From Ahaetulla prasina (taxonomy: Eukaryota > Chordata > Lepidosauria > Squamata > Colubridae), in NCBI RefSeq assembly GCF_028640845.1, contig NC_080539.1, forward strand, positions 163,568,236-163,632,235: DNA of 64,000 bases, written 5' to 3'. The notes beneath the pieces were generated by a model. It saw only the letters and a list, made by a program, of their open reading frames with translations. It searched no databases and was not told the origin of the DNA. Numbering within the stretch: position 1 is the first letter of the stretch; every line of letters begins with the position of its first letter. The translations under genes and the position numbers were made by a program. Positions 33,051-44,302 of the stretch are shown in pieces.

Positions 33051-33171
33051 GTGTGTGTGTGTATGTATGTATGCGTGTGGATAGATAGATGATAGGTAGA
33101 TAGATAGATAGATGGATGGATGATGGATAGAGATAGACAGACAGACAGACAGATAGATAGATAGATAGATA
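33051..33171. repeat. Bkm-type GATA/GACA microsatellite with GT leader
   Basis: A GT/GTAT run (33051-33078) passes into GATA units interrupted by GATG and a block of GACA units (33134-33150), then GATA to 33171. Mixed GATA/GACA arrays are the banded krait minor satellite type, known to be abundant in snakes, above all on W chromosomes. Minus-strand ORFs reading SIYLS repeats are artefacts of it. Confidence 0.92.
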
Positions 33172-33751
33172 TCCCATGGTGCCTCACCTTTTTCATATAA
33201 CTATTGAAAATATGACTTGGTTATTATTTTTATTTTAAAGTAAGCTGTAAATCAGTTTGTGAAAAGTGAACTGTAAATCTATTAAACCAACACACTAACA
33301 TGCTTATGGTCAATAAATTATGAAAAGTATTTCATAATTCATTTTTAAGCCTCAGAAGAGTTAGTATCATTTCCTCACACAGAGATGTACAAAACAAAGA
33401 GGAATTTGTCACTTTCTCTAGTTACACTTGATAACTTTTAACAATTTTCAATTTCCAATCCAACACTTGTTTTGAATTCTCTCTTGAAATGAAACTGAAA
33501 ACAGTGCAAAAAATAATTAGGTTTCACACAATCTCTTTTAAAATAGTATAAATCCTTTATTTTAGTTTATCTGTAGATACCAGAATTTCAGTGGAATTAT
33601 TTGGTAAAGTAAGTACTGCAGTGCTACTCTATTGCTTTCAAAGTATTTTGGACTTTGGTTTCCTAAATATAGCCAGTGACAGAAGACCCTGTGAACTGTC
33701 ATCTGAAATATGTAGTGAGTTCCATGTTGTCAATTTCTGGCTAGTTTTAAT
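33172..33751. other. unrecognised non-coding DNA
   Basis: No gene or repeat recognised. Confidence 0.5.
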
Positions 33752-34130
33752 CGGGTGGGCTGCTGGAGGCTCGCAGAGGTTTGGGAGAACCTCTAGCTAA
33801 TATTCTGTGCAGTTTGGAAAAACCCCAAATCCCATTCCTGGCTGGCCCTTCCCACCCTGCCCCTCCCAGGAGTCCCCAGGCGGCCTGTTTTGGATGCAGG
33901 TAAGTGCAGGGCACATGCGGAGGCTCAGGAAAGGCAAAGGCTGGAAATGGGCCTGTTTCCGGCCTCCAGAGGGCCTGGGGAGGCCGTTTTCACCCTCCCG
34001 GAGGCTCAAGGAAAGCAAAAATGCCTCCTGCCATGGTGCAGGAGGCCGACTAGGCCATACCCACCATGGCAACGCCCACCCAGCAACCAGACAAAGAGCC
34101 CCTTGCTAAAATTTTTGAAAGCCACCCCTG
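33752..34130. mobile_element. hAT-type MITE (GGGTGGCT family)
   Basis: 379 bp, left end cgggtgggctgctgg, right end gaaagccacccctg. Perfect 8-bp duplications gttttaat (33744-33751, 34131-34138). GC-rich interior with repeated ggaggctcaggaaaggcaaa motifs. Overlapping ORFs of 86-100 aa on both strands have no domain. Confidence 0.85.
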
Positions 34131-34188
34131 GTTTTAATGATACATCTTAATGTTGATTGATTATAGTAACTCTACACCTTCCCAATAA

Positions 34189-34698
34189 TGTGTCTTGCCC
34201 GCTCTCACTGCAGCCGGGGCCTTCTTCTTCCGAACGCTGAGGAATGTCCTAGTATGCCTCCCGGCCCCAGCCCTGGCTCCATGCCCAGACAGGAGGAAGC
34301 ACCTCCCGGCCCCAGCCCTGGCTCCATGCCCAGGCAAACGGAGCAACTAGACCCCTCCCCCTCCCCCACAGCATGTGAGCCTGAGGGAGGTCAATTACCA
34401 ACAGCTGCCGACTGGAGTGACCCTCGCTTCAGAAGAATTGATAGGCGGCGGCGTCAGAAGGAAGGGAGGGGCAGGCCTGGATAAGTGCTGAGTCATGGAG
34501 CCACACCCCATGGCCTATATAAAGGATCTGCTTTCTGGCATTCTCTGAGTCAGGCAAAGTCAAACTTATCTTGCTGAAGTCACTTACTGGTCTCCTGCCT
34601 GCTCTGAGGACTTTGCTAGGACTTTGGGCAGAGCTGCAGAGGCAAGCCTGATTCGGATTTCCCTGACCCGGCCGTCAGCGGAGGAGTGGGACACGACA
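34189..34698 (+). mobile_element. solo LTR, family A
   Basis: 510 bp, tgtgtcttgccc..gggacacgaca, perfect 5-bp duplications aataa (34184-34188, 34699-34703). A good TATA box (ggcctatataaagg) lies at about 34513, so transcription would start near 34545. Tandem ccccagccctggctccatg units occur at 34264-34330. Closest to 42425. Confidence 0.88.
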
Positions 34699-34703
34699 AA
34701 TAA

Positions 34704-35989
34704 TAGTTTCATATTTTGAATACAGTGCTCTAGTGTTTCAATTTTCCCTTCCCTAATTCTGCTTTTAGGGATGGGACAAGTTGGAGCATGATATCAGTGA
34801 ACCTTTTTGTGAACTTCTAAGTCATAGTTGAAGAGAGGAATTTGGGACTAGAGAGTCCAAGAGCAACCATGTATTCTCTTCAATATTCTGTTTTAGTTAG
34901 AATAGGAAATACATTCTCCAAATCTGATTGATTCACTAGATGTTACCTCTTAAATATAAAAGTTTCCAAATATAATCTTTATTAGATCAACAGAAAGGTC
35001 ACAAATGAATCAGTTTTCTAGAAGAGTATAAATGTTTTCTTGTGACATTAAGCTAACTCAATATGTATTGTCCAACTGCACAATTGGGAGTTTTTCTCTG
35101 GGGAGATATGGTTGCATTTGAAATCATCTATTTTGTATGAAGCAGCATCATTGTGAATGTACTTAGGATAGAGTCCTCAGCAATTCTTGAAATCCTAGGA
35201 AGAAATTAGCTGTGAATGTTGAGGATTTATTGAGAGAGACATCTTTATCATGTCAAAGGATTTTTCCTTCTCCTCCAGTAGCCCTTCCTCGAAGTCTTCC
35301 AAAATGCATCTTGGATAGTTCTCAGCAAATTCTGAGAATGGATAAGGGTTGGAGGATAAAACAGAAATTTTTTTCATCCATTCTTCTGATAAAAGCAGTT
35401 CTACTTGGAGAGGTACTTAATTAGATGCCAAAAATTGCCATTTTTAATATCAAAATATGATATAGGGTAGAAATGCTGGTTTTACCAGCAATATTTTGCC
35501 AGCAAAAAATGTAATTTTCAGTTTCTTGATTTTTTCATATATTTTATTTTATATTTCTCAATTCAGTTTCATTTAGCTTATAAATATAGGGATAAAATTT
35601 TATTGTACCAATTTATTGGTAGAAATGCTCATGAATCATATTGAATTTCACAGTGGGACGTCTTGTCTATTTATTCAAATCTCAGATGAATCTCTGTGTT
35701 GAGAGTCATATGTTGACACTGCGGTATATCACAATTCTATCTATTTCTATTTAATTGTAGCTATGATTTCTATAATATATTACTAGTTTTAAAATGAATA
35801 TTATCTGTGTATATATAATAATATCTTTCAAAATCAGACTATGTAAATGAAATTAGTATTTATTGAAGATTACATTTACAGGATAGAATTGTCCATGTAC
35901 TCTCAATTTCTTAGTTATATATCAGCTAGTAGTTACAAAGTTAACAGCTAATACAGTTATTACACTAGGTGAGTTCCTTTTTACCCTTG
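34704..35989. other. unrecognised AT-rich DNA
   Basis: No gene or repeat recognised. Confidence 0.5.
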
Positions 35990-37107
35990 ATGAAAGATAT
36001 TTTATGCAAATTTAAGGAGTTTTTTAAAAAAAACAAAAATATTTTTGAATGAACAGCAAAAGGATAACTAGAGCATTGATTTTGGAAAATTATAAATGGA
36101 TGAAGGAGACAGATGGATTTGAAAGAGTGTTTCCAATGGATTGTTTAAAATATTACAAAGAACATTATATGAAGATTTTGAAACTAACTGTAAGAAATCC
36201 TACTATGTGAAAGTGTTGTTAATTAAAAAATAAAACAAGATAAGAGAGGACTTTGAAAATTGAATAGGGGGAACCAGAGAGAATTAAAGATTAAAATTAT
36301 AGAAGAGACCCATTAATATAATGGAGCAATATTATTTGTAGAAAAATTCAACAATATTTGGGAACAATGAACTCACTCAGAAATTACTCTTAAGATTGTC
36401 TGGCACTATGATAATGGATTTAAAAGAGGCTACAGAAAAGGAATAGATTTTTCTAGACAAAAGAGAGATTGAGACTTTGAATGTGGATCTAAAAGTGGAT
36501 TTAAAAATGCCAGAGTACAAGAATGATATGGAAAAAGATGTCACACTGGATTTACAAATGAAAATCAGCAGATGGCTTAATAATTAAAGGGGACACTCAT
36601 GTAATAAATACAGAAGAATGGTTTAGATATTTTTTCTTAACTTGGATTTAGAAAAGAGACATGAAAAAGTTTCCTAGCAAAGACCAAAAGAAAAGACACA
36701 GAGAAAAGTTGCTAAGAAATCAGCTTGTTGAACATTATTTAAAAGGATCCAAAGATCAAGCTTTTAATCTTTAAAAGTTGTAAACGGGAAGAAATATAAA
36801 GTAGATTTGATTTGATCAAAAACTATATGTTGTTGTTTCGGGTAGCATTTAATAGACTTTTAAAAACTTTTTTAATCGAATTATAAAACTTTAAAGATTT
36901 GTTTATAGATAATAGGTATGTTATGGGAAGAGATTTCTTTTGCTAAATTTTTAGAGAAAGTTGTAAGTTACAGCATTAATAGTAAAAGAGCTTTAAACTG
37001 ATTTATTTGATTAAGGTTAAAAATATATGTTATAATTCCTGATAGCCCTTAATAGACTTTTGATGATTAGGACTGAATGATGGTATTTTATAATTTGTCT
37101 GTTGATA
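35990..37107 (+). mobile_element. L1-like LINE 3' region, degraded
   Basis: A purine-rich, A-rich strand without readable frames, resembling the weakly conserved ORF1/linker and 3' UTR of squamate L1 elements. It seems to continue at 37683-37861, which ends cttctcctttttatattctt..ctttaataaagatgattaaaa, an L1-like 3' end with polyadenylation signal and A-rich tail. The match is to general character and not to a protein, so confidence is limited. Confidence 0.4.
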
Positions 37108-37682
37108 TCAGGCCTCCCAGGTAAACAAGACATGACACACAGACAGATTTTACTTTATTATAAGGCTATGTTAACAGAATCTTGTGAGGCTAAAAATACA
37201 AACTTTCCACCACTACTTTTAACTGCATAAACCATTAGGCCACTAGTTCTTCCTGATTTTCTTTCTCTGGGGACTCCTGCCTCTCTTGTCTGATTGTTTC
37301 TTAGGTAGCATCTCTTTCCCTCTTTCCCCAAGGTCATCCACACATTCCATCTGATCACAGATGAGATATGGCAATGATGGCTAACCTTTTCCAGACCGAG
37401 TGCCCAAAGCGCACACGTGTGCACGTGTGAATGCGCACACATGTGCCCACACCCCCAAAGTGCAATGCGCACACCATTAACATTAACCGTAACCCCACCA
37501 CCTTGCACATGTATGCGTGGCCCCCGCAGCACCCCACGCATGCATGCACACGCCCCACCCCCGCACATGCACAGCGGAGCTGAACTGGAGCAACGGCTCA
37601 CATGCTCACAGAGAAGGTGCTGCACGCCACCTGTGCCACGCATGCCATAGGTTCGCCATCACGGAAATATGGAAAAAAGAGA
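37108..37682. mobile_element. insertion within the L1-like region, probably an LTR fragment
   Basis: 37108-37371 reads on the minus strand as an LTR-like segment (ataataaagtaaaatctgtc polyadenylation region, then cttgtttacctgggaggcct). Terminal repeats and target duplications could not be settled because a hAT MITE (37372-37664) sits at its right side. Confidence 0.35.
37372..37664. mobile_element. hAT-type MITE (CAGTGATGG family)
   Basis: 293 bp, left end caatgatggctaacc, right end ggttcgccatcacgg. 8-bp duplications agatatgg / aaatatgg (7 of 8). Second copy of the family at 15493. Rich in gcacacgtgtgcacgtg motifs. Confidence 0.84.
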
Positions 37683-37861
37683 TCTTTTATTGAAATATCA
37701 GTGAAGGAGATAAGCTACTGAAGTTATTTGTAACTTGTCTGGAGGGAAGAGTTGTTTCCTTATATATCTTTTTATTTTACTTTCTCCTTTTTATATTCTT
37801 CTTAGTTTGTACTAGTTTTTTTAACTTTGTATAAACTTTAATAAAGATGATTAAAATTAAA
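37683..37861 (+). mobile_element. L1-like 3' end
   Basis: Presumed continuation of 35990-37107. T-rich then ttgtataaactttaataaag and an A-rich end at 37861. Confidence 0.4.
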
Positions 37862-38336
37862 AAGGAATATGTGGCTCTCTTTAGGCTATTATGGCATTGT
37901 GGTACTAAGAAAATGAAAGCAGTTTTTTTGTAAAATTACCTTTCATCTTCATTGGTTCCTTTAGCCTGCTTTCTGACTTGCTAGAAAGTATATGTGTGTT
38001 TTTTTCTCAAACATATATAGGCTTTTCACCCTGCTTGTGCTGTGCAGTAATATAATTCAAGTGAAGCTGGCTAAGATCCTGATCTCTAGCATACAGGAGG
38101 GAGTGCTTTAGAGATTAAGATTTAAGTATATCATCCTCACCTCTCATGGACCATTGAGTGTGATGAGAAAACATAATAGCAAGATCCAACCATTCGATCA
38201 GGAACCTTAGCTTTTATTACCCAGTTTTCTATCACAATTTTTCATTATTGTTTTGTCATTAGAGGGCTGCATTTCCTTAATGGGTGGTGGTGGTAGTGGA
38301 GTGGCAGTATTCCTAGTCTTGTTTTATGCTACCATA
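37862..38336. other. unrecognised non-coding DNA
   Basis: No gene or repeat recognised. Confidence 0.5.
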
Positions 38337-38714
38337 CAGGTAGTCCTGGACTTCTGATCATTCATTTAACAACTGTTTGAAGTTACGATGGCCCTGAAAA
38401 CATTGACTTAAGACTGGTCCTCGCATTTACGATTGCCACAGCATCCACACAGTCACATCATCAAAATTCGGGTGCTTGGCAACTGGCATGTATTCATGAT
38501 GGTTTTAGCATTCGAGTCACGACTGCCATTTATGATTTTCTCAGGGGACTTCCAAGAAGCAAAGTCAGTGAAGAACTCCAGATACATTTATGGTGATTCA
38601 TTTCATAACCCTAGCAAAGAGATTGTAAAATTGGGCCCGCCTCACGTAATGTTTGCATTGCTCAGCGATGGGAAGTTCTGGTTTCAGTTGTGGTCATAAG
38701 TCAAGGACTACCTG
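38337..38714 (-). mobile_element. TA-flanked MITE, copy 2
   Basis: 378 bp, ends caggtagtcctggactt and aagtcaaggactacctg, TA outside both. The asymmetric core (gacttccaagaagcaaagtc) is inverted relative to copies 1 and 4, hence the minus orientation. Confidence 0.86.
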
Positions 38715-38716
38715 TA

Positions 38717-39839
38717 TTATTATTGTTAAGGAACATTTCACTTGCAGTTAATTATAGTATTACTTGAATAAACTGCCAGTCTTATGTTTCCTACTACTGT
38801 TGCACAGAAATACTTTTGGCTTGTTCTGTGAGGCATTGTGAAGCTACTAAACAATTTGTGTGTGTGCATGCAACCTTGTTCCTGTTGTACTTGTTTATTA
38901 TACAAAGCCATGCTGTTGCATTTCCTCCCTCCTCCCCCCCCCCAAAAAAAACCCCAAGCCATGCTTTCTGCCCATATTCCACTGATTTATTTTACAGGTC
39001 ATCTTTGAGAGATTCTGCTAGTGCAATTGTTTATAACTATATTGCTTTTAATATGAATAACTGGATTGGATCCAAGTAACTGGATTGAATCAGTGTTTCT
39101 GCACAGTAAATGGAAGCCCATAGGCTTGTACTCTGTGGACAACTCCTCTGTGGAGGAAAAGGCAGAGGAGTTGTCCCCATTTTGTTTCACTTTTAATTCT
39201 TGTTTATCTCCAGAAGGCATTGAAGGCCCTCAGAGTCTCACAGAGAATAACATCTAGGGATAGAAAAATATGGGTGAACATTGCTGCAACTTCCCTCACC
39301 ACATCCCCATATCCTGAGTTTTTCCCAAAGAAGAACCCTCCAGTTCATAAAGGTGCAAATTTGGATCCAAATATCTATATAAAAAATAGATTGTTAGTAG
39401 TAGTATGAAAGCTAAGAAAACAAGCCACACATTCAGGAGGTATTGGTGGTGCTAGAAAAAAATCCTTAAGCTTTAGGCCTCCTGGGACCTCCCTCACTCC
39501 CTTGAGACACAACACCATGCCCCTTATCCTGCTGCCTCTCCATTCTGGTGCTGAAAACCCTCCTTGAATTTCACTAGGGGAAATTTCCAGTGCCACAGCA
39601 GAGAGAGACTGCAGTTAGGTAAGGGGTGCAAGGTGCTTTCCAGTTGGGGAGGTCCCTTAAAGGCTGCACATGGCATGTCTCTCCACTCAGGAGCTAAAAA
39701 TCCTGCTTAGAATTCATAAGAGAACATTTTCAGCACCAGAATGAAGAGGCAGTGTGGTAAATTAAGATGCGCAGGATGCCTTGGGTGGGGGAAGTATGAG
39801 GAGGCCTAGCGAATATCTCTCCACTAAGGAGCTGCTTGG
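38717..39839. other. unrecognised non-coding DNA
   Basis: No gene or known repeat. A c/a-rich run (cccccccccaaaaaaaa) lies at 38934-38950. Confidence 0.45.
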
Positions 39840-39919
39840 ATTTTACTTAACAACTGATTCACTCAATGACCTGACAGTGATTCCAGTTCCAATAGTGATC
39901 ATACGTCGAGGACTATCTG
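39840..39919. mobile_element. TA-flanked MITE, partial copy
   Basis: Only about 80 bases of the right end remain, ending catacgtcgaggactatctg followed by TG in place of TA. Confidence 0.7.
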
Positions 39920-39963
39920 TGTTAGACTGACATTACATTGTTGATGTTAAATTTGTAAACAGC

Positions 39964-39964
39964 G

Positions 39965-40005
<41 letters not shown>

Positions 40006-40016
40006 TCCCCCTCTCT

Positions 40017-40053
<37 letters not shown>
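39964..40053. repeat. (CT)n microsatellite
   Basis: About 90 bases of CT units broken by CCCT and CCCC interruptions. Confidence 0.95.
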
Positions 40054-40057
<4 letters not shown>

Positions 40058-41621
40058 TACTAGGACTAGTAATACAGTTGATGATAGCCACTTAAAAAAC
40101 AATGACACCTTGTAAAAAGAAGAGAAGATTGAGTGCTGTAGATGAGATAATAGTGTTAAATTGCTATCCCTGTCTCCTATGTTTTAGTGCCTAAGGGTAG
40201 CACAACAGCTTTCTGTATAAAAAACAGTACATAAAAATTCTTCTCTTTTCACGCCCTAAACAAATGCTAGTTTACTGTAATCAAAGATCAAGAGTTTTTC
40301 ATTGAGGAATTTTCTAATATGATAATATGCCTATCAAATTGTTAGTGAAAATACACAGAGTGATGTTTTTCTGAAGCTGTCATTCATAGTAATTCTATTA
40401 TTTATAAGCAGCCCATACATCAACATTTACAGGAATGGTAAACATCTATCACCATAATTTTGCAAGAAAAAAAAGGGGGGGGGAGAATTGAGACTATAGC
40501 ATCTTGGTCTTTATTGCAAAACAACCATTTTTGTAGCTTTGTAGTTAAGAACATGTATCTTTAATTATAAAACTTGAACAGAAAAATCTTTGGTGTTTGC
40601 AATTAATTAAACTAAAATGCATTTGGAACAGAATTAGGATATTGTATTGAATTATAATTATGAACAACTGTAGGGATTATTTTTTCATAATCTTCGTTCT
40701 TGATTTCTTCAGTCTAATTTTTCACGGAGTAGCTAAGCAGACATGGGAGTCAACTTGGGAAGAGATGGGGGAAAAGAGAGGAGGGTGATTGTCTTATGGC
40801 TTTTGATGAAATCATACTCCTTCTGATTTTTGGCTGTCATAGATTATCAAGGATAATCTATGACAGCCAAAAATCAAAGATAAAGAGTTTGCTGGTTTGC
40901 TTCCTTTAGCCTGGTAATCAGCCAGCCCAGTATATTTGTATGACATAGGCTATTTTCAGTAGGCTATAGCTCATTTATTGCATTTTGGGGATATTGCACA
41001 ATTTAAATACTTAAAAAGATATTTTAGGAGCCTCTTGCCAGCCTCTCCAAACCCTGTCACCACGATTATTAAGGGATTTCTCTTTCCCTTCCTTCCATTG
41101 ACAAAATTGTCCATTTATTCCTACAATACTCTTTCCTTTCTGGCTATCCATAAGAAGGCACTTCCTTTTGTGTCCTAACAACTAAGTTTAATCATTAGCC
41201 TTGATCAGAAATGTTGCCAAAGGAATCTTAAGTATACAATGTTGTCAGGGCAATTGCCTGTTGACGCTCAAAAGATCTCAAGAAAGTGGCTGGCAGGTTT
41301 GTTGCCCTCAATGTTGAGGTTTGTGGTTGTTGTTTTTAATTACCTAGTGAATGTTTGGCTGGGAATCCACCAGGAAATGCCAAGACTGAAAGCTAGACTG
41401 GGAAGTTGAAAAAAATAATCATGAATCTGTCACTCTTAACTTACCAAAAGCTAATTTCATGTTAAGGGAGGTTATATCTTTTTACTTTTAATCAATAGGA
41501 ATGTCCACTCTGATAGTGCAGTTTCTAAATTCAAAATGGAATGAAGCAGTTTGGATTGATTTTTAACCAAAATGTGTGTCTCTAACTACATTATCCAAAA
41601 TCCTCCCTGAAGCTCCCCTTT
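40054..41621. other. unrecognised DNA containing a perfect hairpin
   Basis: No gene or dispersed repeat recognised; see the separate hairpin at 40824. Confidence 0.45.
40824..40876. repeat. perfect 25-bp inverted repeat with 3-base spacer
   Basis: 40824-40848 and 40852-40876 are exact inverse complements (outer bases tgatttttggc / gccaaaaatca, inner bases agattatc / gataatct) separated by aag. No mismatch in 25 pairs. Confidence 0.95.
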
Positions 41622-41845
41622 TTATATTTTTGTTTATTCATTTGTATCCCGCCTTCATTATTTTTACAAATAATCCAAAGAGGCGAACATATCCAACACA
41701 CGTCCATCCTTGTGTTTTTCCCACAACAACAATCATGTGAGGTGAGTTGGACTGAGAGAGAGAGAGAGAGAGACTGGTGCAAGGTCACCCAACTGGCTTT
41801 CATGGCTAAGGCGGAACATAGTTTAACCAAGTTTGTCTAACTATC
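41622..41845 (-). mobile_element. tRNA-derived SINE with conserved central domain, degraded
   Basis: Reading minus: gccttagccatgaaagccag, ttgggtgaccttgcaccagt, then a (CT)-rich block, cctcacatgattgttgttgt and gcgggatacaaatga at the end. This is the body and tail of a common squamate SINE whose end resembles L2/CR1 tails. The tRNA head is missing. Confidence 0.6.
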
Positions 41846-42424
41846 ATTTTTCTTCTAAAGAAATCTCATTGGGACGACAATTACAAAGGAATTTTAGGGG
41901 TCAGTCTTGTTTTGTTTCTATTCTAAACCCTCATTATGACACATCTAACAAAATGTTTTTGAAGATCCATAATCACCTTAATATAAGTCATATCATAAAT
42001 ATCCAGGTTACCCAATCACGTCCTTCCAGCCCCAGTAACCACCTATTCCTCAAAGGCACTTAATCTTTCATCCATACCAGACAACAAGAAGCAAAGTACA
42101 ATTTTAAATTAGGTAATCCTAGCCTGCCTCTTTCTTTGGCATCTTGCAACCATTTATATTTAATTCTTGGTGGGGGTTTTTTCGCTTTGCCATACAAACT
42201 AAAAAAACATATCTTTGCCATTGTTTAAATGGTACATCAGTCGTCCATATTGGCAGTGTCTGAAATAGAAATAACATCCTAGGTAAAACATTCATCTTCA
42301 TCACTGAAATTCTGTGCAACAATGACAGTTGTTGTTTGTCCCACTCCAATAAGTCTGTAACTGCAAAATTTTGAGTGAGTGATATGCTTCTAAAACTACA
42401 AAATGCAACATGGAAGTGAGAGTC
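41846..42424. other. unrecognised non-coding DNA
   Basis: No gene recognised; the 126-aa minus ORF at 42119-42499 crosses into an LTR and has no domain. Confidence 0.45.
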
Positions 42425-42943
42425 TGTCGTGTCCCACTCCTCCGCTGACGGCCGGGTCAGGGAAATCCGAATCAGGCTTGCCTCTGCAGCTCTGCCCAAA
42501 GTCCTAGCAAAGTCCTCAGAGCAGGCAGGAGACCAGTAAGTGACTTCAGCAAGATAAGTTCGACTTTTGCCTGACTCAGAGACTGCCAGAAAGCAGATCC
42601 TTTATATAGGCCATGGGGTGTGGCTCCATGACTCAGCACTCATTAAGGCCTGCCCCTCCCTTCCTTCTGTTGCCTCCGCCTATCCAATCTTCTGATGCGA
42701 GGGTCACTCCAATCAGCTGTTGGTAATAAACCCTCCTCAGGCTCACATGCTGTGGAGGAGGGGGAGGAGTCTAGCTGCTCCGTTTGTCTGGGCATGGAGT
42801 CAGGGCTGGGGCCGGGAGGTGCTCCTTCTTCTGCAGTTTGTCTGGGCATGGAGCCAGGACTGGGGCCGGGAGGCATACATTCCTCTGTGTTCGGGAGCAG
42901 ATAAGAAGGCCCCGGCTGCTCTGAGGGCGGGCAAGACACAACA
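42425..42943 (-). mobile_element. solo LTR, family A
   Basis: 519 bp, on the minus strand tgttgtgtcttgccc..gggacacgaca. Perfect 5-bp duplications gagtc (42420-42424, 42944-42948). TATA box on the minus strand near 42604 (cctatataaagg). Nearly the same sequence as 34189, in opposite orientation. The 98-aa minus ORF lies in its U3 part. Confidence 0.9.
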
Positions 42944-42948
42944 GAGTC

Positions 42949-44302
42949 CCTGCAATATGTATTGAACGGTTTTGCTCTGACAGTTCTCTCTATTTTTATT
43001 GTACGTCTGTCTCAACAAATCTCTTACAGTGTTCGGTGATCTGGGGTGCTGGTAGAACAGACTTCAGCATTTTTATAATTCTTTCCGTTTCAACTTCACT
43101 CATCAAGGAATTGGTATTTTGTATGAGAAACATTTGGGAATCTTATCTTTGTATAGTTGCTTTTTAATTAAAAGGCCCCCACTGAGAGAGCCCTTTTTTA
43201 AATAAAAAAAGCAATTACATTTTATTAATCAGAACTTAACTGTCCTAAAGGAAAGAAACCAGAATGTAACCTGTGGGACTCTTTCTTTTTTCCCCCCCTA
43301 AGTGTAAGAAAGATCCCATGTGTGAAAATGGGATGACTTAGTTATGTTTTGCTTTAGGCTTTCTAGGAGATGAACTTTTGTGTTGTCTTTAATATGACTG
43401 AGATATGCTGCAGATTGTCCCAGATGTTCTAATCTTGCATTCTCAAGATAGATTGGAATTGTAATTCCCACAAGTTGCGGTCCCAGCATATCTGAAGGAC
43501 ACCCAATAGATGGTCTAAATTTAGAGTTTTGTCTTTGCATTTAAATTAAGAACATTTGGCTATTGGTGAAAGGAAAAAAAAATTATAGTGCAAAATTGCT
43601 TTTGCTCCCTTTAAAGGCAAAGAAAAACCTAGCGAACAGAAGAGATTTGGCAGACCTGTAGTGTTTAGAAAGAATTACTGCCCAAAATTTAAGGTGCTAT
43701 GTTCCTATAATTTCAGTGTAGTTTTCTTCATATACTTTCTGGAGCACAATGCTTTGGATAAGCTACTCTGCATATTCTTGGCAAATTTGTTTTCTTTGAA
43801 TGTGTATATATGTAAGTGTAGGTATAATATATAAAAGCCCCAGTGTGCTTTCCACCCATATCTTTTTGTATGCCACACATGAAGTTAAGTTTCCTGTGGG
43901 ATTTGCTTGCACTCTTCTGTAGTGTATGCATTTGAACATCTTGGGAATGACAACCTGGCAACCTCCTACTGGTATTTTTAAAAAAATGCTGTAATAGCAT
44001 GCAAGGGTATTTTTTAGTTTATGTACAGATTTTCACCTAGTTTAGCTCAAAAAATGTTGCAAAAGCCACAGGGGAATTGAATTTTAAAATTACAAATTCT
44101 AAACCTTGGTTGACTGGAGCCAGATATCATGACCTGAAGTAGAACTGTACATGCACATATGTATATATGTATGTACGTGTATGTATATATATTATATATA
44201 TATTGCTATCTCTCTGTAAACTGATTATAGCTTTTCTTTTAAAAAAAACCTGTCTCGCTTTTTTTATAATTTCTTCTTTGTTTTTCTTCCTTTTCTTATG
44301 TA
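42949..44302. other. unrecognised non-coding DNA
   Basis: No gene or repeat recognised; short AT-rich runs at 43800-43830 and 44160-44200. Confidence 0.45.

Noticed and set aside
32956..33196. Minus-strand ORFs with SIYLS repeats
   Set aside because: Direct translation of the GATA/GACA microsatellite.
37158..37643. A 161-residue minus-strand Cys-rich ORF
   Set aside because: Mostly the gcacacgtgtgc core of a hAT MITE with matching 8-bp flanks; no domain.
40824..40876. A microRNA precursor
   Set aside because: A 3-base loop and perfect pairing do not fit a Drosha/Dicer substrate; an inverted duplication is more likely.
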